The translations under genes and the position numbers were made by a program. 64,000 nt of DNA. Source: Prosopocoilus inquinatus (Eukaryota > Arthropoda > Insecta > Coleoptera > Lucanidae). Within the stretch, counting starts at the first letter, position 1. Each line of letters starts with the position of its first letter. The stretch covers positions 60,388,212 through 60,452,211 of the forward strand of contig CM069870.1 of NCBI GenBank assembly GCA_036172665.1, read 5' to 3'. Below the pieces are notes generated by a model. It saw nothing but the letters and a program-made list of their open reading frames with translations. It was not told the DNA's origin and ran no database searches. Below are positions 42,750 to 55,081 of this stretch, one piece after another.

Positions 42750-45232
42750 CAGTGGCGGCCTTAGGAGCGGGCGAACCGGGCTTTCAAAGACCATGCATAT
42801 TTTTAACCCACGACAGTTCAGTCAGAATTAAGATTATAAAGTGTCTGCTTGAATCATATAAATTTGAAAATATTTGCGAATCTGTAAAAGATGAACATAG
42901 AAGCTCTATTCAGTCAACAAGAAAAATAAAAATCTTAAAACAAATTAAACAAATAGACGTCCTTAATATTTCCCTTAACGGATCGTATTTTTAGAGAAAC
43001 AACATTTTCGAGCAGCTCTTATTTCTAGACTAACATCTGTTGTATGAGGACTAGATTTTATGGTCTGATGGTATTTTGTCTTTACTTGATTCAGTTTGAC
43101 TTTATTTTAAATTTGAATTATGTTTGATTCGCTTTTGTTTCTCCTTTAGTGCTCTTCATTCGGTTTGACTAATTTTGCTTTTTCAATTCCTTACTTGACT
43201 TTATATTCAGTTCAATTTTTAATACCCAGTAGAAACTAAGCAGCGGACAAATTCGATTTTTTCAAGGCGATCAATTTTTTGTCCTTTCCGGATACTATTT
43301 TTAATACTACGGCATGTTTGCAAAAAGTCTGGGCGAGTGTTAATTTTTTTTAATGATCGAATTTATCCGCTCCATACTGAATAATTAATTGATCGACCCT
43401 TATTTTATCTTTTATTCGATTTCATTTAATCCATTCTAATTTTAAAATTATTTATTATTTGTTTTTTAATAATTAAAAAATAAAATCGTAAGGAATGAAA
43501 GGTAAATTGATGAAATAAAAAACAAAAATAAATAAATAAATAAGTAAAAGAAACAAGAACAAAAGACGATCAACTAATAATTATTATCAGTTGATCGTCT
43601 TTATTTACTCAATTTGAGTTTATTTTAAATTTTAATCCCGTCGTTCTATCGACATTTTTGTTTTCTTTATGAGATTTGATTTTATTTATTGATCCTTTAA
43701 TTTATCGTCTTTTTTGTTTACTTGATTTGAATTTTGATCCCTTCGATCGATCGCCATTTTTATTTTCTCTTTCAGGAGATTTGATTTTATTTTTGACTAT
43801 TATTGATTTAATTTTAAAATATATATTTTTTTATTTTTTAATAATCTATGTTTTTTAATAATTAAAAAATAAAATCGTATCGAATGAAAGATAAATTGAT
43901 AAAATAAAAAATAAAAATAAATAAGTAAAAGAAACAAAAACAAAGTACGATCAACTGATAATAATTATCAGTTGATTGATCGTCTTTGGTTTTATTTACT
44001 CGATTTGAGATTTAATCCCTTCAATCGATCGCCAATTTTGTTTTCTCTTTTATGCAATTTGAATTTTGATCCCTTCGATCCATCGCCATTTCTATTTTCT
44101 CTTTCAGGAGATTTGATTTTATTTTTTGATTATTATTGATTTAATTTTAAAATGTTTATTTTTTAATGATCTATGTATTTTAATAATTAAAAAATAAAAT
44201 GGTATTGAATGAAAAATAAATTGATAAAAATAAATAAATAAGTAAAATAAACAAAAACAAAAGACGATCAACTGATAATTATTATCAGTTGATTGTGTTT
44301 TATTTTTGTTTCCTTTTACTTACTCGATTTGATTTGATTTATTGATCATCAAATTATCGTCTTTTCTTGTTTGCTCGATTTGAATTTTGATCCCTTCGAT
44401 CGATCGCCATTTCTATTTTCTTTTTCAGGAGATTTGATTCTATTTTTTGATTATCAATTAATTGTCTTTTGTTTTTTTTGTTTACCTACTCGATTTGAAT
44501 TTTATTTATTTTACATTTTGATCCCTTCGATCGATCCCCATTTTTGTTTTCTCTCTTTTCCGATTTGATTTTACTTTTTAAATATATTTTTTATTTAACA
44601 TTTAACGATTTTTTATAGGAGTAATTTTTATTTTCATCCATCACTTTTTGTTTCTTGTTTTCTTTCTTTCGTTTGATTTTATTTGACATAATTTTTTTAT
44701 TTGTTAATTATCAGGTGGATTCACTTTTATTATTTCTTTTTTTTTCATTTATTCAATTTGAGTTTATTTCATTTTACATTTCAATCTTTAATATTTACAG
44801 ATTAAATCTTTGGTTGCAATTATTTATATCGATTTGACGACTTATTCTTAGTTTTATCCGTTTTTATTTTCGTCCTATCATCACACACGATTGTCTTTTG
44901 TTTTTGTTTTATTACATTTGACAATATTTTATTTTTATTTTGATTATTAATTAATGATCTTTTGTTCTTTTTTTGTGTATCCTTATTTTAAAGTCACCTT
45001 TTCATTCATATTTTTATTTCACACTTTTACTACTTTGTTTCCACAGTTACATTTCTATTTCAAACTTTTTAAAAAATTTATAATAACAGTCACTTGAATT
45101 TATTTTACATATTTTTTAAAATTCATTTAGTATTTTCTTTATAATGGGGAAGAAGACAAACTTTTTCCCCTACCCCAAGGATCCCGTAAAAATTTCTCGC
45201 CCGGGGCCTCGCAACTATTAAGGCCGCCTCTG
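42750..45232. mobile_element. hAT-like non-autonomous element, CAGTGGCGGCC ends
   Basis: The left end CAGTGGCGGCCTTAGGAGCG and the right end read inward, CAGAGGCGGCCTTAATAGTT, are inverted, followed by GCGGGCGAACCGGGC / GCCCCGGGCGAG motifs. Flanks GGTGAAAG (42742-42749) and TGTGAAAG (45233-45240) match at 7 of 8, a hAT-size duplication. The interior is T-rich filler with GATCGTCTTT motifs and three copies of a palindrome-bearing unit. No transposase. The 92-codon frame over the left end is not a gene. Confidence 0.78.
43465..44300. repeat. Tandem units with near-perfect palindromes
   Basis: Three units start with AATAATTAAAAAATAAAAT (about 43467, 43857, 44180), spaced 390 and 323 bp. Each ends in a palindrome built of ACGATCAACTGATAAT and its complement (43561-43602, 43945-43987, 44259-44299). 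The palindromes could extrude as cruciforms. T-rich DNA with CCCTTCGATCGATCGCCATT separates them. Confidence 0.75.
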
Positions 45233-45240
45233 TGTGAAAG

Positions 45241-46216
45241 TAACAATGTTGCAAAAGCAACCGTTTATCTGTCAAGTTTCCAAGAATATTATCTGGTGAA
45301 TAAATTTATAGGGAGGTGGAAAGATCGGGCCTTAGTAGAATAAATTGCGATGATAATATTAAAGAGTCAAAAAAGTAAATGCAAGTACGAGACAGGATGT
45401 TACCTCGCATAAATATACAGGTTGTGTTAAATATTTTTGGTTATGGTAATAGGTGTGAGAGGGCATACGTCCATTTTCTTATCATACAGGCCTGTGCGAT
45501 CGGAATTAATCCGCCTTGTTCCGATAACACTCACTCATTGTCAGTTAATTTTTTAAGGCTGGACTGGTCGACAGCAATGAGCAAAATAGTACGTGCTTGC
45601 CATTTTAAGGGCGAGATTACCTCGTTTCATAGATTCATAACCAGAAGTAATTGGCACAAGCTGTATATACATATCTAGGATTGAACATTGAAGAATCCGA
45701 GACCTTTAAACTTAATGATGCACCGACATGTAGAAGGTAGAGCAAACAAAAAAAAAATTCCATCGACCGCAATTTTTAAAAATCTATTTTTCTAATTGGT
45801 TTTCTTTCATTGATCAAACTTCAAAACTGTATGCATAAAGTGAATCATCATCTATAATACTAATATTAGCAGATAGCAACTCGTTCATTAGCCTTTGCGT
45901 TTATCCTAGAATTAAAATCTTAAACTCAATTGGTGTTAATAAATGATTCATTAACATCATTTGTATATGTATGTACGTATCTGGTAAACTAGATTTAAAT
46001 TCGCGCTGTTTTAAATACACACTCTGTGTGTTGCAATTTGTTTCACTCTCACTGAATGAAGTTAACGAGAAACAGACTCTCGAATCAAATTCCATTCATC
46101 GGTTCTAATTTAATATTTGTCACTGCAAACAAGTTCTGTTTCTCTTCCGATTTTTTTCTTCTCCGCGAACGATTTTGCCGTTACGTAAAAGCTCTAAGTT
46201 TGCAAATCTATTCAAA
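45241..46216. other. No recognisable gene
   Basis: A 99-codon frame at 45379-45678 (plus) lacks any motif and conserved context; I leave it uncalled. Nothing else is recognisable. Confidence 0.4.
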
Positions 46217-46310
46217 GCAGTTCATTAATCTGTCCTAATTAGTTCATAACATAAAACGTCGTATAACGTTTGGTTAGTTAAGTACGAGTGTATTCGTATC
46301 TAAAAGTTAA
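46217..46310 (+). repeat. Direct repeat, partner at 49333-49430
   Basis: CAGTTCATTAATCTGTCCTA followed by TTATAACGT-like and TGGTTAG phrases recurs, diverged, at 49333 onward. The two copies flank the composite element between them but are not at symmetrical distances. Confidence 0.5.
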
Positions 46311-46810
46311 CGAGTAAAAGATTAATTCATTGATTCCATTTCTATATTTTCCAAAGTGTTTTTTTTTGCACGAATTATTTTGCTGTTATACAGGGTGTAT
46401 CTGAACTGCTTGGCCAAACTTTACCAACGTGATGCTTGGAACAAAAGTGTAACAAAAGTTCCTGACACGTGTCCAAAAATGCTTACTTAAAAAGTTACGC
46501 GCGAATTTCAAAATTGCGAATTACGTTTCACATAGTACGGATAGAGAGTTCTGTAGATGTATCACATACAAATTATAATATTATAATTATACAAATAAAT
46601 ATTAAATGGGCCAAATTACAGGAATTTTTCGGACTTTTTAGATACACTGCTGTACAAAATTGCATTCGCGCACAAAAATCAGTTTCAATAATTGTTATTT
46701 GCTTCTACCAATTTCGAAAATTGCGCATAACTTTTTAAGGAAGCATTTTTGGACAAGTCATGTTAATAGAAACTCCTTTTACAGTTTTATTCCATCATGT
46801 ACGTCTAAAG

Positions 46811-49307
46811 CAGTGGCGTAGCTACAAGTCAACTCGCCGGGTTGCAAAAGTCAGCGCGCAACGCCTTAAAATCAAAATTTAACGATTTTGTTCAAACTGT
46901 GAAAAACAAAACTGCTTCATTGCTTCTGGATTATCTTATTTCTAAAAAGTGACAGGAGTTTTCAAATCATTTTAGGTTAAAAAAGTTCCTTAACTCTAAG
47001 CGGAATGCGCTTCAATTGTTCCTCAAATATTTATTTCTTGAAGAAATTCGGTTTCAGCCATTACTTTTTGCGTTCTAATATTTCCGTTCATTCAACTTTA
47101 TTCGAAATTGTTTTTCGTAACGTTGTTTCTCGAATATTTTGAGTTAGGACCCTTGGTAACAGCGCCACAAGGCTAATAAATTTTGTCGCTTTGTGTTTAA
47201 TAGCGCTTTCGCTTGACATATACTATGCGCACTAAGTGAATCTGCATCTCATTTTATTCCATGAGGTTAAAACGAGATGATGATACACTCAGTGCACGTA
47301 GTGCATGTCAATCGAAAGCGTTATAAATCTCGTTTATTCGAAGTTTTAAATTGCTTCTTATTTCCGCGCAAATGAGGGGGACAGAGTTACGACTCGTGGT
47401 CACAGATGGCGCCATATATGTTTATTGTTTATTAGAAAAGCTCCCGACAACTAGCGGAATTAATGCTTGAACTATTTCTCAAACGCTTTCTGGAAGAAGA
47501 AATGTGTTTTCGGGTGTTTTGAAAAACTGTTTCTCAGAAATTAAACGGAACAAAATTAATTACATCTGTATACAGATTAACAGATGGCGCTACGTTATTT
47601 GAAACTTTCTATTTCTGTTTAATTTTATTTACTAGAAATTATTATTATTTTTTCGTAATGTTATTTCTTGGCGTTTTTCAACAATTGCTTCCCCCACAAA
47701 TAAAGAGAACGAAGTTACGATCCAGGGTAACAGATGGCGCCACAAAAGGTAATAATGGCACTACTTTCAATCGAAACTTCCCATTTCTGTTCAACTTTAT
47801 TTATTCGAAATTATATTTTTTTCGTAATGTCAATTGAAAGCGCTATAATGTTATTTATTCGAAGTTTTAAGTTGCTTCTTTGAAATGGTATCCGCGCGAA
47901 TGAGAGGGACAAAGTTACGACTCGTGATCACAGATGGCGCCATATATGTTTATTGTTTATTAGAAAAGCTCCCGATAACTAGCGGAATTAAGGCTTCAAC
48001 TGTTTCTCAAACGCTTTCTGGAAGAAGAAATGTGTTTTCGAATGTTTTGAAAAACTGTCTCGGAAATTAACACGAACAAAATTAATTACATCTGTATACA
48101 GATTAACAGATGGCGCTATGTTATTTGAAACTTCCCATTTCTGTTTAATTTTATTTATTAGAAATTATTATTATTTTTTCGTAATGTTATTTCTTGGCGT
48201 TTTTCAACAATTGCTTCCCCAACAAATAAAGAGAACGAAGTTACGATCCAGGGTAACAGATGGCGCCACAAATGGTAATAAAGGCGCTACTTTCAATTGA
48301 AACTTCCCAATTCTGTTCAACTTTATTTATTCGAAATTATTTGTTTTCGTAATGTTATTTCTTGAATTTTTCTTAGCGTTTTTCAACTATTGCTTCCCCC
48401 ACAAATAAAAACACGACCAGCTGAATTGATATGTCATATACGGTCAGTCCAATTCGGCTAAAAATGTGTTCCAGTGAAGCAAGCCATGAAGTGCCCTCTC
48501 ATTCTCATTAATTAGGTGTTACCATGGTTACGACACCGACGCTTATTTTGACAAGTTAAATATCAACACGAATTGACATTTCTCCTAACAAAAAATTTCA
48601 AGATGACAGTAATTTTAACAATGGTTTTGAATTTGAGGGCGCCACTTGTACTCGCTTTTCATTTTTTCCAAAAACATTTCTTAATGCTCTTTGAACTGGC
48701 CGTATATGACACATCAATTCAGTTGGCCGTGTGGTAAAGAGAATGAAGTTGCGATCCAGTGTAACAGATGACGCCACAAATGGTAACAAATTCTTCCGCT
48801 TTCCCTTTAAATTTTATTAATTTATTAGAATTTTTTTTGGGAATGTTGTTTTTGAACGTTTGTATTCCTAGTGTTCTCAGTTTTTTTTTTTAAATCTTTT
48901 CCCGGCGAATTACAAACGTAAGGCGCGGCTTGCCAGATGGCGCCACGTTGGAAATTAATGCTTGAAACGTATTCCTCGAGTTCTTTTTCTGTTGCATTGA
49001 ATTTTAATTTCAATCTTCTCGGTTTTAATTTAAAGACGACCCGGTAATTTTTTTTAGTTTCTTTCTTTTCCGACTTACTTCAGACGTACAAATTATTCCA
49101 CAATCGAAAATATCTTGGAAATAAGTTTTCATTTTTCCGCGTCTGTGATTTTTTTTTTTTTAGAAATCAAGAAAATCGGAAACCGCCTGTAATTATGCTT
49201 GCTAATAACAGTTTTGTTTGTTACTTTAGGTTTTAGAACCAAGAGCGTATGGCGTCCTGGCGCCGCGGTGCTTTGTAATTCCTGCAATCCCTATAGCTAT
49301 GCCACTG
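46811..49307. mobile_element. hAT-like element, CAGTGGCGTAGCTA ends, 2.5 kb
   Basis: CAGTGGCGTAGCTA at 46811-46824 is mirrored by TAGCTATGCCACTG at 49294-49307 (13 of 14). Flanks GTCTAAAG (46803-46810) and GTGTAAAG (49308-49315) match at 7 of 8. The element splits the right arm of a TACAGGGTG element. The interior is not a transposase but a tandem array containing CAGATGGCGCC motifs, so it is non-autonomous. Confidence 0.8.
47340..48400. repeat. Two 527-bp tandem units built of GATGGCGCC subrepeats
   Basis: CACAGATGGCGCCATATATG occurs at 47401 and 47929, and AACAGATGGCGCCACAAA at about 47730 and 48256, giving a period of 526-528 bp. Within a unit CAGATGGCGCY appears about every 150-180 bp (47403, 47581, 47731), preceded by a GTTACGAxxC phrase, so the unit is itself about three subrepeats. 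Diverged subrepeats continue to about 48945. Confidence 0.85.
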
Positions 49308-49335
49308 GTGTAAAGTTCGGCCAAGCATTACTCAG

Positions 49336-50797
49336 TTCATTAATCTGTTCTAATTAAATAGGTTTATAAATCACCTTATAACGTGTGATGGTTAGATAAC
49401 ATATCTTGACGTAAGAACTTCAATATTGATCCATTTATACAAATTTTAATTGACTTTTTTTATGTTAGCTGGAGCCCATTCACCTCAACTGGTCTCAGCT
49501 CAGCTCAGTTCCTCTACAAAAGCAACGCATTTGGTAAATCCGTACAAAAAAAAACGTAGCTGCCCACGGTGACTCATTTTAGGTGTAACATCCTTTTTAT
49601 CGTGGAATCATACTGACGCTAAACTAAAAATAACACGAGCCTTATAAATTGTTCCACATGGGCGTAGTTCATAATGCGAAAGGTCACGCAGTTAATTAAA
49701 TTACACTTTTGCGCTCTGTTTGATATAGGAAGGCTTGGTTGGCGTCGAAGTATACTTATTGCGACAATGTTCCTCCGCTGAGGCAATTTCTGAAGGGTAA
49801 GTACACACGGAACAGTAGGGCGACGGTGTAATTACATGTTCCGCGTGTTCTGAATTGCATCAATTTTACTTTAAATTGCAAATTATTCCATCGCAATAAT
49901 GAGGTCGTTACCAGCGTATTATAAAAATAATAATAACGGAAAGTTCAAGGAGATCATGTTAGTTTAAGTTAGAACGCAGGAAGTATCTCACAAACAATCG
50001 AAGAATTAAAATTCGATTTGATTTTTCGATTTCACGAACATCGTACTTCATCGGGCGGACCCTTTTAATTCTAGGTTAATGCTGCTCGTCACGCAGTCTT
50101 TCGATTTCACGCTAGACTTGGGTTGATGAATGAATGTTCCGGACTTTTCGCCACACCTGTACATTATTTACGCGTGCTTTCCTTAAATCACCCGCGCCAA
50201 TGATTTGTTTGTTTATCGCTGATGGAGTTAAAAACATTGAGTTCACGTCGATTCCAAACAGGACGCGGTTAACCCAATCACAACAAAGGTTATAGATTTC
50301 TTTGAAGGCTTTAATTAACAGTAATTAACCACCATGCACTTTCCCGCACGTGATTTTCTTGCGTTATTATCGGTAAGGAAGGTAAGATTTTCAAGGGCAG
50401 ATAACGTTTATGTATACATATATTTCCTGATGTGTTTGTTTATTTCACAGAGGTCTACATACAAAGACGCCGCACAGTTCTATTACAGAAAACGGGATCA
50501 CTTATGCTTTCACCAAAATGGCATTTTCAACAGGAAGCTATTCACGAATTTCAGCCCCACCGACTTTCGTAACTTTGCATGAGGCAAATTTGTCCTATTA
50601 TTTCAGAAACCTGAAGAAAAATGGACTCAAACCTATATCCATTACCACTATTAGTGTTTTATTTGAAGAACTTATCTCAACTAACCAAAAATGCTTTTTT
50701 AAATTCTTATAAATGTTTAATACAGCAAATCTTTAAAACTTAAAGCTTTATTATTTGATCTTATAAATCTATTCTCGGTATTAATAAAGCATTTATA
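49336..50797. other. No recognisable gene
   Basis: Includes the direct-repeat partner at 49333-49430 and a dispersed-repeat copy at 50486-50560 (CACTTATGCTTTCACCAAAA). The 82-codon frame at 50334-50582 has no motif. Confidence 0.4.
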
Positions 50798-50907
50798 CAG
50801 TCAAGGACGAAATTGTGGGTACGACATTTATATTACTGGTTATTTCCCGCAAACGTTTATCCCTTTATACCTGCAGCATTCATAAATCGACAACAGCGTC
50901 TTAAAAC

Positions 50908-52255
50908 TTTTAAGACGCTGTAGTCGATTTATGAATGCTGCAGGTGTAAAGTAGTGCTGGCAACCAAATCGGTTTTTTGGATAACCGGTTAACCGGTTTT
51001 GGATTATCCGAGGCTTTAAGCAAAACCAAAAACCCGTTATCCAGACAACCGGTTATCCGGATAATCGGTTATTCGAATATCCAAGTATTTGGATAACCGG
51101 ATATTCGAATAATATCGGTTTTTGGATAATCGGATACTCGAATGACCGGTTATTCGAAAGATGAAAAATATTCAAATAGCCCAACTACCTGAAATTCAAA
51201 TAACTGTACACAATTACGTATTTATCTTTTTCACGCATTTAAAGATAATCTTAGGAATTTGAGACAACAAATTTAAAACTCAAGTATTAAACAAAAAACT
51301 GAAGGTAAATTTTATTTGTTATGTTCACTACGTAAAAAAATGTAAGTGGTCAAGTGGTACGATCTAATCCACAGATTAGAAGAAGAATTAAAATAATTTT
51401 AGTTTTTGTTGTGAGTAGCCTTTTCGACCGTACCCAACCGTCTTTCGGAGAATTCAAGAAAAGTTTATTGTAGATCATAATACCATAATTTATGGTAGAG
51501 ATGTTGTTCGGCACCATAATGAATTTTTACAACATAAAATATTTGCATTGCTTCTATGATTTGTTGAACATTGTTCATTAAATAGAACAAGAATAACTGA
51601 CATTTATCTTATTTAATAAAAAGAAAACGAAAACTATTATTAGTGAGTTTGTGTCAAGTTTTAGATGTGTGAGTCCTTATAAATTAGAAATATAGTTAAT
51701 ACTTTAAAATGGAGATGAGAAGCACAAAATTGAAATGTTTGAAAACATCTTCATCTGAATAAAAACCAGAAACATTAGTGGCGGCGCTCTTGCCTTGGAA
51801 ATAACAAACTTTTAAACCACTAGTACATCGCATTTCCTTCTGTACTATAACCTGTAACGTAACACGTAATTCATAATTATATTTCAAAAATATGTGGCCA
51901 TTGTAAAATTGGCGTTTAGAGATAAAATTCAGTGGAGTCTGTTTTTTACAAATCAGTTGTTGTTAATACCTAATTAACCGATTTTCGAATAGTCGTTTTT
52001 TGAATATATTCAAGACATTTTTTCAAATATCCGAATAATCGGTTTTTGGATATTCGAATATCTGAATAATCGGTTTTGGATATTCGAATAGTCGGTTTTA
52101 ATTATTATTTGGATAACCGGTTTCATCCAAAACCGGTTTTTGGATATTCGAATAGTCGGCTTTAACCATTATTTGGATAACCGGTTTTATCCAAAACCGG
52201 TTTTTAAAGAAACCGATTATTCGGTTTTAATTTTTTCCGGTTTTTGCCAGTACTA
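50908..52255. mobile_element. hAT-like insertion in Tc1 copy B with captured Tc1 DNA
   Basis: CTTAAAAC lies on both sides (50900-50907 and 52256-52263) and occurs once at the same point of copy A, which proves an insertion with an 8-bp duplication. The hAT-like part is 50952-52255, with ends TAGTGCTGGCAACC and, inward from the right, TAGTACTGGCAAAAACC. Both ends carry many GGATAACCGGTT and TATTCGAATATCC palindromic motifs. The left 44 bp (50908-50951) is an inverted copy of the adjacent Tc1 sequence, with two differences by eye. There is no transposase. Confidence 0.85.
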
Positions 52256-52516
52256 CTTAAAACTGTGCAAATAACATTTATTGGGTATTATTTCATAAAT
52301 GAATAATCCCTTGATGGTGGGGTTTGTATTGTTTATTGTATAGAAGCTTTTAGTTGGACAAAATTATGGGTACAACGATGCAGCTTTAGTTTTATCAGAA
52401 CTATTCTAGCGTGCACACAATATTAGTGGATTAATCTGAAAAACGGCATTTTTATTGAGTTAATAATTAATAGTGAAATGTCCTAAAAAAGTTCGTTTTT
52501 AAAGTAAAAATTTCTC

Positions 52517-53472
52517 ATGGCTCCCAGAAAAGAAATCGCTTTGGAAATTCGGACAATTAGCAAAAAAGTATAAAGTATCAAAAAACGTTGTTCGTATTTA
52601 TAAAAAAATTGAAGCCACTAATAGTACTGAAAATATCGCGGATCGAGGGCGAAAAAGAAAATCCACACCAAGAGACGATGCCCGAAAGTGAGAAAAAATC
52701 CTAGTGCAAGTGCTCGCCAAGTGAGGGAAAGTGTCAATATAAACGTTTCTACTGAAACAATTAAAAGAAGGATTAAGGAGGCTGGCCTTCAAAGTTATTT
52801 AAAGAGAAAGAAACCATTCATTAGTGAACGAAATAAGAAAAAATGATTAGCATTTGCAAAACAACGTGTAAATAAACCCCCAGCCTATTGGGAAAAAGTG
52901 GAGTGGTCGGATGAAAGTAAATTTGAACTTTTTGGATCAAAACGAAGAGGTATAGTATGGAGACGAGCAGGAGAAGCCTTAAGATATAAAATGGTAGAAG
53001 CTACAGTTAAACATGGAGGCGGCAATGTTCTTGTATGGGGTTGTTTTAGTAAAAGCGGTGTAGGATATTTAGCTAGAATAGAAGGTACGATGACAGGAAG
53101 ATCATACGTACAAATGTTCGAAGAAAATTTGTATCCTTCGCTCGAAAGGATGGACCTTGACGACTTTATTTTCCAACAGGATAAAAATCCCAAGCATACT
53201 TCGCGAGTTGCTAAGAATTATTTCCAAGAAAATACATTGAAGTACTTCAGTGGCCGCCTCAAAGTCCGGATCTAAACCCAATTGAACACTTGTGGGCTTA
53301 TTTAGACGACAAAATTTCACGAGAAAGAGTAACAAATGCCACATCTTACTTTAACAAACTGATCGCTGCTCGGGAAGAAATTTCAGCAGAAATAATAACA
53401 AATTTAATTGACAGCATACCACGGCGACTTACAGCAGCCATTGCAGCCAAGGGAGGTCATACTAAATATTAA
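52517..53472 (+). pseudogene. Tc1 transposase, broken (copy B)
   Basis: The start is MAPRKEIALEIR at 52517. A 41-bp loss relative to copy A right after it shifts the frame to a stop at 52571 and removes the first helix-turn-helix. Further stops follow near 52688 and 52843. The catalytic part is best preserved from 52898 to 53240: WSDESKFELFG (first Asp), GGGNVLVWGCF, and IFQQDKNPKHTS (second Asp). A frameshift near 53240 precedes PDLNPIEHLWAYLDD (Glu) and the ending GGHTKY at 53472. Counting across the shift leaves 34 residues between the second Asp and the Glu, the DD34E spacing of Tc1. It is inactive. Confidence 0.9.
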
Positions 53473-53735
53473 TTCTGGTGAAATTTATGTAATGCAAATT
53501 AAAAAAAAAATTGTACCCATAAGTTTGTCCACCTCTTATTTCATAAATTATTAAGTTATTATAATAAAGTACTTGTTTTTTCGTTTATCTTTTCACTTTT
53601 TTTGATAGAATATTATATTTAGTTTTCAATAAACTGTTCAGTTGATTATTTTCGTTTATATTTTAATTTTGTGTAAAAATCCTTTTCAAATCCATAGAAC
53701 TCTCTTCCGTACCCTCAATTTTGTTCCCGACTGTA

Positions 53736-54421
53736 TGTCCAAAATGGGCTCAAGTAATAAAGCAAAATAATGATGTAGAAGTGATAAAAAAGCAGCTTAT
53801 GTGGTAATGTCAACAGTACTTTTTTGCTGTACAAACGTTTTTGGAGGCATTACAAATCTATTTAATAAATTTATACTTTATAAATCAAAGAGCAGCATGT
53901 TAATATTGCTCTAAATACATCCGTTATAAAATAGGTTTATACTAGTAACTATTTTGTTGCCTAATTACTTCGGACTTCTTTTATACATATTCAAAAATTC
54001 TATTTCGCTGAATAACAGTTACCAATAGGGGAAATTGTCGTTAGGGGGCATCGATGAGTTAGTTTTCAAGCAAATCAAAATACACATACAATTTGTTATA
54101 CGCAAATTTTTATTTTAAAAAATTATTATTATTTTTACTTTAATTATTTTTATAATTATTATATACTTTTAATGCAAAATAATAATAACTGTATTATTCT
54201 ATATGTGCTTTAAAACAATGGCTGCTGCATCCTATCAAGAAATATAAAAATACGGCCGCTAACAGAAACGATGTCGTATAAGCTTATAAGCAATCACAAA
54301 ACCTATTAAAAGGTACAATATCAACAGGTTTTTAAGCAACCTTTACAAGAATAAATTACTATATTAATACTCTCACTAATGCCCGATTTCACCAATGCGG
54401 ATTGAAACTAACACTTGGATT
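53736..54421. other. No recognisable feature
   Basis: AT-rich, no ORF or repeat recognised. Confidence 0.35.
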
Positions 54422-54429
54422 AAATGGAG

Positions 54430-54619
54430 CAGGGCCGTAGCTAGGGGGGCGCCAAGAGAGGCTGAGCCTGCCCTGGAAAGTTTTAAGCCTGTACTACAAC
54501 GGCTCAAACTGACATGAAAATATTTTAAAAATACGTAAAAGCATTAGAATAAAAACTTATAGAGCCTGCCCGATACTACAATAAGCCTGCCCTGAATATT
54601 TAGTCTGGCTACGGCCCCG
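54430..54619. mobile_element. hAT-type MITE, CAGGGCCGTAGCTAG ends
   Basis: CAGGGCCGTAGCTAGGGGGG at the left and, read inward from the right, CGGGGCCGTAGCCAGAC. Flanks AAATGGAG (54422-54429) and AAATAAAG (54620-54627) match at 6 of 8. AGCCTGCCCTG-type subterminal repeats occur near both ends. Confidence 0.72.
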
Positions 54620-54936
54620 AAATAAAGTGCTAACACCAAGCAGCGTTTCACCAATACGAGTTAAACATAAACTGGCGTCAAACTGGAATCAGATTCAACT
54701 TTCCTATTTGAATTTTTCTTCATACTTTGTTTAAAGTATAAACTTCTAGCATTAATTTCATTACAGTGTTCCAAGAAACCTGTTTTTTTTTTTTAATTTT
54801 AAAAAATACAAAGTTCTCTTTTAATTATAAACTTTGTAAGCTTGAAACCAAGCAAATATTTATTCTTCAATTTTTTTTCTTCCGTTTAAAAACGTAAATA
54901 TTTATAAATGGAGGATAATTGTTCGATGAAAATTGT

Positions 54937-55081
54937 CAGTAAAAAGTTTTTAATCTTAAACTGGACAGAATTATGATTAAAAAAGCATTTCGTCAGGAAG
55001 CTATTAATCGATAGTGAAACGTTAAGTGCTTTTCCAAACACAATAATTGTGTCCGGTTTAAGATTAAAAACTTTTTACTTG
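54937..55081. mobile_element. Foldback MITE
   Basis: CAGTAAAAAGTTTTTAATCT followed by TAAACTGGACA is mirrored by TGTCCGGTTTA followed by AGATTAAAAACTTTTTACTTG. The arms extend to about 50 bp. Confidence 0.8.

Larger units (their letters stand above)
46389..49335. mobile_element. TACAGGGTG-family element interrupted by a hAT insertion
   Basis: The left arm begins TACAGGGTGTATCTGAACTG and runs through TGCTTGGCCAAACTTTACC and TGTCCAAAAATGCTTAC. The right arm mirrors it but is split: GCATTTTTGGACAAG lies at 46744-46758, while GGCCAAGCA is at 49319-49327, after 2.5 kb of inserted hAT DNA. Joining the two pieces across the insertion restores the mirror of the left arm. TA precedes the left end; the outermost right end is eroded. 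Confidence 0.65.
50798..53733 (+). mobile_element. Tc1-like DNA transposon, copy B, interrupted
   Basis: The ends CAGTCAAGGACGAAATTGTG and TTTTGTTCCCGACTG are flanked by TA (50796-50797 and 53734-53735). Inner end copies lie at about 52353 (TTGGACAAAATTATGGGTAC) and 53512 (GTACCCATAAGTTTGTCC). It is the same family as copy A in opposite orientation, about 18 kb away. Without the inserted 50908-52255 and one TSD copy it would be about 1580 bp. Confidence 0.92.

Noticed and set aside
45379..45678. 99-codon open frame on the plus strand
   Set aside because: No motif or conserved context; composition matches flanking non-coding DNA.
48519..48540. Second possible X-box, GTTACCATGGTTAC
   Set aside because: The last half-site is TAC where the consensus needs AAC, and it lies inside a hAT-like element.
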